A stretch of DNA of 64,000 nucleotides. Source: Hyphomicrobium sp. GTDB taxonomy: Bacteria > Pseudomonadota > Alphaproteobacteria > Rhizobiales > Hyphomicrobiaceae. Below are positions 57,842 to 64,000 of this stretch, one piece after another. Each line of letters opens with the position of its first letter. The first letter of the stretch is position 1. Location of the stretch: positions 1-64,000 of the forward strand of contig JAEUME010000013.1 of assembly GCA_016793445.1 (NCBI GenBank), in the 5' to 3' direction. The notes below the pieces were generated by a model. That model ran no database searches. It saw nothing but the letters and a program-made list of their open reading frames with translations, and was not told where the DNA came from. The position numbers and the translations under genes are program-made.

Positions 57842-58924
57842 TCATTGTGCCTTCGCGGGAGAGCTTTGTGCCGCGGCGGCCTTCTCGGCCGGCTTTGAGT
57901 CGATCGTACCTTTCAGTTCCCCGACCGCCTCATCTTCGGCTTTCTTGGCCTTTGCCTTTGCGGTCTTGGAAGACTTGCGCTTGGCCGACTTGGCGTGCAC
58001 CGGGCGGTTCCCGCAGCTCCAGGCCACGACCGTGGTGCGCACGCTCGTCAGCGGCTTGGGCGCAGGATCGGCGGGAAGTGTATCGAGGTTGGTGGTGTTG
58101 AACAGCTCCTTCCAGCCGTAGGTCTGGAAGCCGTGCTCGAGCAGGCTTGCGGCACGCACAGCCCGTTCGTCGCCTGAGGATTCGCCAAGCACCACCGCCA
58201 TAAGCTTACGGCCGTCGCGCGTGGCGCTGGCGACAACGTTATATCCGGAATCGCAGGTGAAGCCTGTCTTGAGACCGTCAGCGCCAGGAAAGGTCTTAAG
58301 AAGCGCATTGTGGCTGCCAAGACGGCGGTTGCCGATCCGCAGCGCTGGCGCCGACCAGTAGTGGGCATACTCGGGGTACTCGGCGACCACGGCCCGCGAG
58401 AGCCGCGCGAGATCGCGGGCGGTCGTGTATTGGTTGGGATCAGGCAATCCATTGGTGTTGGCGAAATGCGTGCGCGTCATGCCGAGCTTTGTGGCCGTGG
58501 CATTCATCATTTCGATGAAAGACGCTTCTGAGCCAGCGACCGCCTCGGCGAGCATGACGGTTACGTCGTTGGCGGATTTGACAATGACGGCCTGCAAGGC
58601 GACATCCACAGTCAATTCCCCGCCGACCGGCAGGCCCACCTTGCTGGGTGGCTGTAGAGTTGCAACGAGCGAGCAAGCGATCTTATCGTCGAGGCCAAGC
58701 TTGCCCGCCTTGATGGCGTTGAACGTGACATAGGCTGTCATGATCTTGGTGAGCGAAGCGGGAAACCAAAGATCGTCCTGGTCTTCCGCGTAGAGCACCT
58801 TGCCGTTATCGACCTCGAAAAGCAGAGCCGGACCGGCCTGAACCCGCTGCGATGTCCAGCCTGCGGCGGCAACCACCATCAGGCAAAGCAGTAGGGCATG
58901 AATACAGGCCTTTGCAGCGCGCAT
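57842..58924 (-). CDS. D-alanyl-D-alanine carboxypeptidase (PBP5/DacA family)
   Basis: Penicillin-binding protein that trims the terminal D-Ala of peptidoglycan peptides. The 360-residue product has a signal peptide (about 1-30), the SxxK motif SLTK with S57, SxN (SAN, near residue 119) and KTG (near 220). It lacks a clear C-terminal amphipathic membrane anchor but ends with a Lys/Ala-rich tail (about 300-360). AGGGA eight bases before ATG 58924 sets the start. It is a single-gene unit between tRNA-Leu and a hypothetical gene. Confidence 0.94.
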   Translation of the reverse strand: MRAAKACIHALLLCLMVVAAAGWTSQRVQAGPALLFEVDNGKVLYAEDQDDLWFPASLTKIMTAYVTFNAIKAGKLGLDDKIACSLVATLQPPSKVGLPVGGELTVDVALQAVIVKSANDVTVMLAEAVAGSEASFIEMMNATATKLGMTRTHFANTNGLPDPNQYTTARDLARLSRAVVAEYPEYAHYWSAPALRIGNRRLGSHNALLKTFPGADGLKTGFTCDSGYNVVASATRDGRKLMAVVLGESSGDERAVRAASLLEHGFQTYGWKELFNTTNLDTLPADPAPKPLTSVRTTVVAWSCGNRPVHAKSAKRKSSKTAKAKAKKAEDEAVGELKGTIDSKPAEKAAAAQSSPAKAQ

Positions 58925-59242
58925 TAACAGTGTCCCTGTGCAGGCAAAATTCAGCAGTCCCGATAACACATTCATCGCAAAGCGGGCAATTCAGGGGATC
59001 TTTCAGAAATCGTTATGGCCTTCGGGTGTGGCAGTACGGCGCATTTGCTCAGGTTTTTCGCTCAATAGCGCAACGCATGCAACACTCAGGCTGTGGAAAA
59101 TGTGCCCAAGGGCGATTGTTGTGGCTGAGCTACGTCTAAATTCCGCGTGGCCTATGCGCAGGCACGTTGAACCAGGCGGAAAGTAATCTGGCAAAGAACG
59201 TCATCCCCTCGCCGGCGGGATCTATTCAAGCTGGGGTCGAAG

Positions 59243-59330
59243 CGCGCAACGAAAATTCGCGCGTTGGATTGGCGGGCGGCACCGCGCAACGAAAACCTCG
59301 CGCGATGGGTTGGCGGGCGGCATCGCGCAA
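59243..59330. repeat. Degenerate tandem repeat, two units of 40-41 bases plus a partial third
   Basis: Units begin CGCGCAACGAAAA and end TTGGCGGGCGGCA(C/T): 59243-59282, 59283-59323, and a fragment 59324-59330. Each includes a CGCG...CGCG inverted repeat. They lie directly 3' of tRNA-Leu on its strand, after a T-rich tract, and may aid its termination. Confidence 0.6.
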
Positions 59331-59336
59331 AAAAAA

Positions 59337-59422
59337 TGGTGCCCCTGGAGGGACTCGAACCCCCACACCCTTGCGGATAGCAGATTTTGAGTCTGCCGCG
59401 TCTACCGTTCCGCCACAGAGGC
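59337..59422 (-). tRNA. tRNA-Leu (CAA)
   Basis: 86-base gene with encoded CCA and the long variable arm of leucine tRNAs. Acceptor stem GCCTCTG/CAGGGGC with one T-G pair; anticodon stem-loop GCAGA-CTCAAAA-TCTGC gives anticodon CAA. The T-arm GGGGG-TTCGAGT-CCCTC is clear. Confidence 0.96.
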
Positions 59423-59633
59423 AATCGCACATAGATTGGCGAAGGCGCCTTCTATCGCCGCCCTCCCCATCCGTCAACGCGCCACGTACGTCTTTTCTTT
59501 CCCAAGGAGGGGTTTCGCCTGATTTGCGGTGACGCTGCGACTCTGGCTGCGCTATCGGTAGAGCCGTCCGGCGGTCGTAGACTGGCAAGTTTGGCCGCGT
59601 GCTGCATAACTTATCGAAGAGGGAGTCCATCGC

Positions 59634-60020
59634 ATGACCGATCTTGCCGCCTGGGCACCGCGCGTGCTCGGCATTCTGCGCATTGTCACGGCCCTGCTAT
59701 TCATCGAGCACGGCACCCAGAAACTCTTTGGCATCCCAGAGCGGATGGCGGGAATGACGGCAGGTCCCGAGATGTTCACGCTGATGTGGTGGGCGGGCGT
59801 CCTTGAGGTAGTCGGCGGTGTGCTCATTCTGGCCGGCCTGTTCACGCGCCCCGTCGCGTTCCTGCTGTCAGGCCAGATGGCCGTCGCCTACTGGATGGTG
59901 CACGCTCCCAAGAGCACCTTCCCGGTTCACAATGGCGGCGACGCTGCGATCCTGTTCTGTTTCATCTTCCTGTACCTCGTTTGCGCAGGGCCGGGGAGCT
60001 ACAGCCTCGATCGCGAATAG
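59634..60020 (+). CDS. DoxX family membrane protein
   Basis: The 128-residue protein has four predicted membrane helices (about 10-28, 50-68, 73-91, 104-121) and the DoxX features: IEHGTQKLFG near residue 25, GVLEVVGGVLILAGLFTRPVA near 55, and FPVHNGGDAAILFCFIFL near 95. DoxX proteins are loosely linked to redox or sulfur stress. A ribosome binding site GAGGGAG lies about eight bases upstream. It ends in its own terminator. Confidence 0.9.
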   Translation: MTDLAAWAPRVLGILRIVTALLFIEHGTQKLFGIPERMAGMTAGPEMFTLMWWAGVLEVVGGVLILAGLFTRPVAFLLSGQMAVAYWMVHAPKSTFPVHNGGDAAILFCFIFLYLVCAGPGSYSLDRE

Positions 60021-60048
60021 GCGGGGTGTCGGTCGCGAGAACGCGATT

Positions 60049-60092
60049 AACGCGGGCAGTGCGATCCAGTTCGTATCGCACTCCCGCGTTTT
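60049..60092 (+). terminator. Terminator between the DoxX gene and the ecm operon 3' end
   Basis: Two-part stem: AACGCGGG (60049-60056) with CCCGCGTT (60083-60090), and TGCGAT (60060-60065) with ATCGCA (60075-60080), followed by TTTTC. It lies between convergent transcription units and may serve both. Confidence 0.75.
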
Positions 60093-60129
60093 CATGACCG
60101 CAGCCAAGGTGGATGCGCGGTAAGGCCGC

Positions 60130-60450
60130 TTACTTTGGCGTGCGGTTGGGCTGCCATGTGTAGCTGTACCAGCCGAATGCATTCTTGCGGACATCGAGCA
60201 CGATGATCTCGCCGGGCCGGGGTGGCGGCGTGTGCGGGGAGGTCGTGTAGATCTCTGTTCCATTCTCGAGAATGGCACGGATGTGCGATTGCGGCCCAAG
60301 GCTCTTCCAGGTGCGGGCCGCCTCCGACCAGCGCACCGTCGCGGTTTGCTCGCCCTGATAGGCCCCGGGATAGTAGCCCAGCATCACGATAGCGACGGCG
60401 GCGAGCAGCGCGAAGACGAAAGCCAAGCGAACACTCTCCTTGCGGCGCAT
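60130..60450 (-). CDS. Small secreted or membrane-anchored protein downstream of ecm (distal)
   Basis: The 106-residue product has an N-terminal hydrophobic helix (about 8-26) and a soluble, beta-rich domain with RAILENGTEIYTTSPHTPP, GEIIVLDV and WYSYTW. This domain resembles the C-terminal half of the next gene product upstream in layout: both have a L.(N/D)G.E, P..G(D/E).I and a final YS segment. It is the third gene of the ecm transcription unit. Function not known. Confidence 0.7.
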   Translation of the reverse strand: MRRKESVRLAFVFALLAAVAIVMLGYYPGAYQGEQTATVRWSEAARTWKSLGPQSHIRAILENGTEIYTTSPHTPPPRPGEIIVLDVRKNAFGWYSYTWQPNRTPK

Positions 60451-60516
60451 ACTTTCGATCCGGGCGTTGTGCGAGCCTTCGGGCCGGCTTCCAGCAGGAC
60501 GCTGGACGGCGCCTGG

Positions 60517-60882
60517 CTACTTGAGAGAATACGTGACGCGGCCGGTGTGGTGATGATGGCGCGTCACGTCGATATGATCGCCGATCTTGGGATCGCGCGA
60601 CTTATAGGCAAGCACGCGCACGTGTTCCCCGTCGTTTAGCTTGACGCCCAACGTCACGGCGGGACCTTGTGCGACATTCGCCGCAGAGGTCGGGGCCGTG
60701 AAGGGCTCCACCGTTTCGATCACGCCCGCAACCTGTGTATTGTCCACGGCGAGATCGAGGTTCTGGTAGGCAATGTAAAGGCCGATGACGGCAAGAATAG
60801 CTGCCGCGATGCCTGCCTTCTTCAGGCGCTCGCGCATGAGCGCCTGATTGAGTTTGCGGCGGGTGTCTTCGCTCATCGCCAT
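60517..60882 (-). CDS. Small membrane-anchored protein downstream of ecm (proximal)
   Basis: The 121-residue product has a basic N-terminus, one membrane helix (about 22-42), and a soluble C-terminal domain (about 55-120) with VTLGVKLNDGEHVRVLAY, IGDHIDVTRHHHHTGR and four consecutive histidines at about 108-111. Its Shine-Dalgarno GGAG overlaps the ecm stop codon region (12-base gap), so it is co-transcribed and translationally linked to ecm. The His cluster could bind metal. No family recognised. Confidence 0.72.
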   Translation of the reverse strand: MAMSEDTRRKLNQALMRERLKKAGIAAAILAVIGLYIAYQNLDLAVDNTQVAGVIETVEPFTAPTSAANVAQGPAVTLGVKLNDGEHVRVLAYKSRDPKIGDHIDVTRHHHHTGRVTYSLK

Positions 60883-60894
60883 CGGACGCTCTCC

Positions 60895-62901
60895 TTATGC
60901 AGCCTTGGCGTTGCCTTCGACCAGGCGCACGATGTCCGCCATGATGTCGTTCAGCTGGAAGTCCTTGGGTGTATAAACCGCCGCGACGCCGAACGCCTTG
61001 AGTGTCTTGGCATCCTCTGGCGGAATGATCCCGCCGACGACGACGGGAACGTCATCGAGCCCTTCCTTACGCATGCGGTCCATGACCTCCTTGACCAGCG
61101 GAACGTGCGAGCCCGACAGGATCGACAGGCCGACGCAGTGGACGGCCTCATCGAGCGCCGCACGCACGATCTGAGCGGGGGTGAGGCGGATGCCCTCGTA
61201 GACGACTTCCATGCCGCAGTCGCGCGCGCGCACCGCGATCTGCTCGGCGCCATTGGAGTGCCCATCAAGGCCCGGCTTGCCGACCAGAAACTTGATGCGC
61301 CGCCCAAGCTTGTCCGACACGGTATCGACACTGGCGCGCACGTCATCAAGGCCAGCGCCTTCGCGCTGCGCCGCGGCCTGGGCCACGCCGGTAGGAGCGC
61401 GATATTCGCCATAGATCTTTCGCAGCAGCGTGCCCCATTCGCCTGTCGTCACGCCGGCCTTGGCGCAGGCGATGGAAGGCTCCATGACGTTGCGGCCTTC
61501 CTTGGCGGCGCGTTCCAATTCGCCGAGCGCCGCCGCGACCGCTTTGGCGTCGCGCTGCTCACGCCATGCCTTGAGGCGGGCCACCTGCTCGGCTTCGACG
61601 GCCGGATCGACAACCAGGATCGCATCTGTCCCCGACGAAAGCGGGGAGGGTTCCGTCTCGGTCCACTTGTTGACCCCGACGACGATCTGCGCGCCGGTTT
61701 CGATCTGGCGCAGGCGCGCGGTGTTGCTCTCGACAAGGCGGCGCTTCATATAATCGATGGCCGCAACGGCGCCCCCCATCTTCTCGATCGTCGCAAGTTC
61801 GGCCTTGGCCTCGGCCTTGAGTGCATCGACCTTCTTTTTGATCTCGGTGGAGCCGTCGAAGATATCGCCGTATTCGAGCAGGTCGGTCTCGTACGCCAGG
61901 ATCTGCTGCATGCGCAGCGACCACTGCTGATCCCATGGACGCGGCAGGCCGAGGGCCTCGTTCCAGGCCGGCAACTGCACGGCCCGTGCGCGGGCGTTTT
62001 TCGACAGCGTGACGGCAAGCATTTCAAGCAGAATTCGATAGACGTTGTTTTCCGCCTGCGGCTCGGTCAAGCCCAGCGAGTTGACCTGGACGCCATAGCG
62101 AAACAGGCGGTTCTTCGGGTCCGTGACGCCGTATCGCTCGCGCGTGATCTCGTCCCACAACTCGGTGAAGGCGCGCATCTTGCACATCTCGGTGACGAAA
62201 CGCATGCCCGCGTTGACGAAGAAGGAGACGCGCCCCACTACGTTGCCGAACTCGGCCGCCGGTACCTCGCCTGAGGCCTTCACGCCATCGAGCACGGCAA
62301 GGCCCGTAGCCAGAGCGTACGCGAGTTCCTGCACCGGCGTCGCGCCGGCTTCCTGGAGATGGTAGGAGCACACGTTCGTCGGGTTCCACTTGGGTACTTC
62401 CCTGGTCGAGAAGACGATCGTGTCCTTGATGAGTTTCAAGGATGGTTCGGGGGGAAACACATACGTGCCGCGCGAGAGGTATTCCTTGATGATGTCGTTC
62501 TGAATGGTGCCGGTGAGTTTCGCGCGGGAAGCACCCGTCTGGTCGGCGGTGGCGACGTAAAGCGCCAGCAGCCAAGCGGCGGTCGCATTGATCGTCATGG
62601 ACGTATTCATCTGGTCGAGGGGGATGCCATCGAGCAGCGTGCGCATGTCGCCGATATGGGAAACCGGAACGCCGACCTTGCCGACCTCTCCCCGGGCGAG
62701 TTCTTGATCGCTGTCGTATCCGGTCTGTGTCGGCAGATCAAAGGCGATGGACAAGCCTGTCTGGCCCTTGGCCAGGTTCTTCTTGTAGAGCTCGTTGGAC
62801 TTGGCGGCGGTGGAGTGCCCGGCGTATGTCCTGAACATCCAGGGTTTGTCGCGCATCACGCTGGCACCAGCAGCCGGGGTGCCGGATTTCTTGTCAGACA
62901 T
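60895..62901 (-). CDS. ecm: Ethylmalonyl-CoA mutase (coenzyme B12-dependent)
   Basis: Isomerises (2R)-ethylmalonyl-CoA to methylsuccinyl-CoA in the ethylmalonyl-CoA pathway of acetyl-CoA assimilation. The 668-residue single-chain mutase has the (beta/alpha)8 substrate domain (about 20-500; MFRTYAGHSTA, SIAFDLPTQTGYDSD, VCSYHLQEAGA, EMLAVTLSKNARARAVQLPAWNEALGLPRP) and a cobalamin-binding domain (about 530-668) with the DGHSNG motif (DxHxxG). Its length and MeaA-like sequence favour Ecm over methylmalonyl-CoA mutase, whose large subunit is longer; ccr being adjacent supports this. It is first in an operon with two small genes. Confidence 0.93.
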   Translation of the reverse strand: MSDKKSGTPAAGASVMRDKPWMFRTYAGHSTAAKSNELYKKNLAKGQTGLSIAFDLPTQTGYDSDQELARGEVGKVGVPVSHIGDMRTLLDGIPLDQMNTSMTINATAAWLLALYVATADQTGASRAKLTGTIQNDIIKEYLSRGTYVFPPEPSLKLIKDTIVFSTREVPKWNPTNVCSYHLQEAGATPVQELAYALATGLAVLDGVKASGEVPAAEFGNVVGRVSFFVNAGMRFVTEMCKMRAFTELWDEITRERYGVTDPKNRLFRYGVQVNSLGLTEPQAENNVYRILLEMLAVTLSKNARARAVQLPAWNEALGLPRPWDQQWSLRMQQILAYETDLLEYGDIFDGSTEIKKKVDALKAEAKAELATIEKMGGAVAAIDYMKRRLVESNTARLRQIETGAQIVVGVNKWTETEPSPLSSGTDAILVVDPAVEAEQVARLKAWREQRDAKAVAAALGELERAAKEGRNVMEPSIACAKAGVTTGEWGTLLRKIYGEYRAPTGVAQAAAQREGAGLDDVRASVDTVSDKLGRRIKFLVGKPGLDGHSNGAEQIAVRARDCGMEVVYEGIRLTPAQIVRAALDEAVHCVGLSILSGSHVPLVKEVMDRMRKEGLDDVPVVVGGIIPPEDAKTLKAFGVAAVYTPKDFQLNDIMADIVRLVEGNAKAA

Positions 62902-63094
62902 TGCTCTTCCTCGGTCTTGAGCCGGCGTTGCCGGTGGCGCCGGTCACGGCCAACATCACGGTCCACTCGGGCCAGTGTCATACGATAACTGCCGCCCTTC
63001 GCAATGCAAAATGCACCGTTGACGCTGCCAGGATGGGCGGCGGTCAGCGGCGGACACTTAGGCGGGCTTGGCGGAAAAGGGGAGGGCTTGCGGG

Positions 63095-63442
63095 TCAGGT
63101 CGGGGCAGTGCGCCGCGTCCGCGCGCGCATGTCGCCCACGGCATAGGCAACCCGGGTCAGTATCAACATGATCAGCATGGCGGAGATGATGCCGGCGGCG
63201 ATGCCCAGGACCGTATTGGAATCAGGATCCTGCATCAGTACGATAAAATGTGTGATGAAGAAGTGGTTCGAGGCTAATCCGCCCAGAAGCATGACCGGCG
63301 CAAACAGCGTTGAAAGCAGGAGAGATTCCGTCATCAGGCGGACAAGCCAGTAGGCAAAGACCAACAGCGCGGCTGTCACCAGCCCCACGAATATGCCGAC
63401 ATCGCAAATCTGGCTCAGGTAATCCCAAATGGCATGGAACAT
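63095..63442 (-). CDS. Three-helix membrane protein, hypothetical
   Basis: The 115-residue product has three hydrophobic segments (about 14-35, 42-60, 78-102) and a basic Arg-rich C-terminus. GAGG about eight bases before ATG 63442 supports a start. It is upstream of ecm on the same strand (193-base gap) and divergent from ccr. No family recognised. Confidence 0.6.
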   Translation of the reverse strand: MFHAIWDYLSQICDVGIFVGLVTAALLVFAYWLVRLMTESLLLSTLFAPVMLLGGLASNHFFITHFIVLMQDPDSNTVLGIAAGIISAMLIMLILTRVAYAVGDMRARTRRTAPT

Positions 63443-63568
63443 TAAAGGTGGCCTCGCTGTTCACAGCGCCAGCGGTTATTCCGGCAAGGCGCGGGGTGCG
63501 TCGTTCTTTCAACCAGCCTACTGGTCACAATTTATCCCAAAGTCGGTTAAGGATTGATTTACCCGGGG

Positions 63569-63604
63569 TTGCAATGCGCACAAAAACACTTCATTGCAGC
63601 GCAA
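63569..63604 (+). promoter_or_regulatory. Paired TTGC-type motifs upstream of ccr
   Basis: TTGCAATGC (63569-63577) and the imperfect palindrome TTGC-AGC-GCAA (63594-63604) lie 25 bases apart in the region between the divergent genes. TTGCAA-type half-sites recall targets of ScfR/RamB- or TetR-type regulators of acetate-assimilation genes. The assignment is speculative. Confidence 0.3.
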
Positions 63605-63726
63605 AAGCGTGCTTGATACTGCCGGTCCGTCATGCGCGATGAGCGCCGGGTTCCAGTCATTCAGACCAGGGGACGAAGGCGCCGTATGCCGGCCGGATAC
63701 TTCAAAGACCGGGAGACCAAGAAACG

Positions 63727-64000
63727 ATGGCGAGCCAATCAGCCACCAAACCAACTTCAACGGGAGCCGGCATGACTGCTTCGGAGTTCGTCTCGGGCGT
63801 GGGTAAGAAGGATCTTTACGAAGTCGGCGAGATTCCGCCTCTCGGGCATGTTCCCAAGAACATGTATGCCTGGACCATTCGCGAAGAGCGCCACGGCGAG
63901 CCCGACAAAGCCATGCAGGTCGAGGTCGTGCCGACGTGGCAGCTCGACAGCCATGACGTGCTTGTCCTGGTGATGGCGGCGGGCGTCAACTACAATGGCG
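63727..64000 (+). CDS. ccr: Crotonyl-CoA carboxylase/reductase, 5' part only
   Basis: Reductive carboxylation of crotonyl-CoA with CO2 and NADPH to ethylmalonyl-CoA, the defining reaction of the ethylmalonyl-CoA pathway. Only 91 codons are in the window. They match the family N-terminus: KKDLYEVGEIPPLGHVP near residue 27, MYAWTIREERHGEP near 45 and the GroES-like segment VLVLVMAAGVNYNG. GGGAGA precedes ATG 63727 by about 14 bases. The gene runs off the right edge. It is divergent from ecm, which acts two steps later in the pathway (after an epimerase). Confidence 0.93.
   Translation, partial: MASQSATKPTSTGAGMTASEFVSGVGKKDLYEVGEIPPLGHVPKNMYAWTIREERHGEPDKAMQVEVVPTWQLDSHDVLVLVMAAGVNYNG

Noticed and set aside
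60667..62274. A 535-codon open frame antisense to ecm
   Set aside because: Overlaps the unambiguous ecm gene; Arg/His/Leu-rich and unlike any protein, so a frame shadow.

Overview
The window (high GC, dense, few mobile elements) looks like chromosomal DNA of an alphaproteobacterium of the order Hyphomicrobiales, possibly Hyphomicrobiaceae. Pointers: the error-prone polymerase DnaE2, a CpdR response regulator, alphaproteobacterial small families (DUF1036, DUF1244, DUF2842), two copies of an alpha-r8/suhB (MmgR)-type small RNA, a ROSE-like leader on an Hsp20 gene, a TTAA-N7-TTAAC CtrA-type box, and the ethylmalonyl-CoA pathway pair ecm/ccr. The assignment is inference from gene families; no 16S rRNA gene is present.

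Layout. 1-3.2 kb: the 3' part of dnaE2, whose visible 5' end reads in frame through a degenerate palindromic repeat. 3.3-11.5 kb: gamma-glutamyltransferase, then a thiazole/thiamine set (thiO, thiS, thiG, thiE) split by a convergent giant gene fusing lysophospholipid transporter, acyltransferase and acyl-ACP synthetase. 11.5-16.5 kb: CHAD protein, ferrochelatase, SPFH/NfeD membrane pair, arabinose-5-phosphate isomerase. 16.7-23.4 kb: envelope genes (beta-barrel protein, galU, galE, lytic transglycosylase, DUF459 protein). 23.5-31 kb: quinone oxidoreductase and the glutamate synthase operon gltBD. 31.3-38.3 kb: hsp20, lipase-like hydrolase, histidinol phosphatase-type IMPase with two flanking sRNA copies, N-formylglutamate amidohydrolase, cpdR, tRNA-Val, rpmJ and two small secreted or membrane proteins. 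38.7-48 kb: NodU-type carbamoyltransferase, a glycerate 2-kinase/DUF1036/pyruvate kinase operon, dxs and ctaA. 48-52.5 kb: a PAS-only protein divergent from a NarX/NarL-type two-component pair, a GrpB protein and tRNA-fMet. 53-59.4 kb: a fused pabB-pabC gene, a polysaccharide flippase, a D,D-carboxypeptidase and tRNA-Leu. 59.6-64 kb: a DoxX protein and the ethylmalonyl-CoA mutase operon, divergent from crotonyl-CoA carboxylase/reductase, which runs off the window.

Functional links. Dxs makes 1-deoxyxylulose 5-phosphate, which ThiG uses for the thiazole ring along with the glycine imine from ThiO. HemH and CtaA serve heme and heme A supply. KdsD, GalU, GalE, the flippase, transglycosylase and carboxypeptidase serve the cell envelope. 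Glycerate kinase and pyruvate kinase join C3 metabolism to central carbon, while Ecm and Ccr are the signature enzymes of acetyl-CoA assimilation by the ethylmalonyl-CoA pathway.

Most notable non-coding signals: the in-frame repeat in dnaE2, the pair of MmgR/suhB-type sRNAs, the heat-shock promoter plus ROSE-like thermosensor, and the CtrA-type box upstream of the beta-barrel gene. No CRISPR array, transposase or prophage was seen, and I found no clearly new multigene system.
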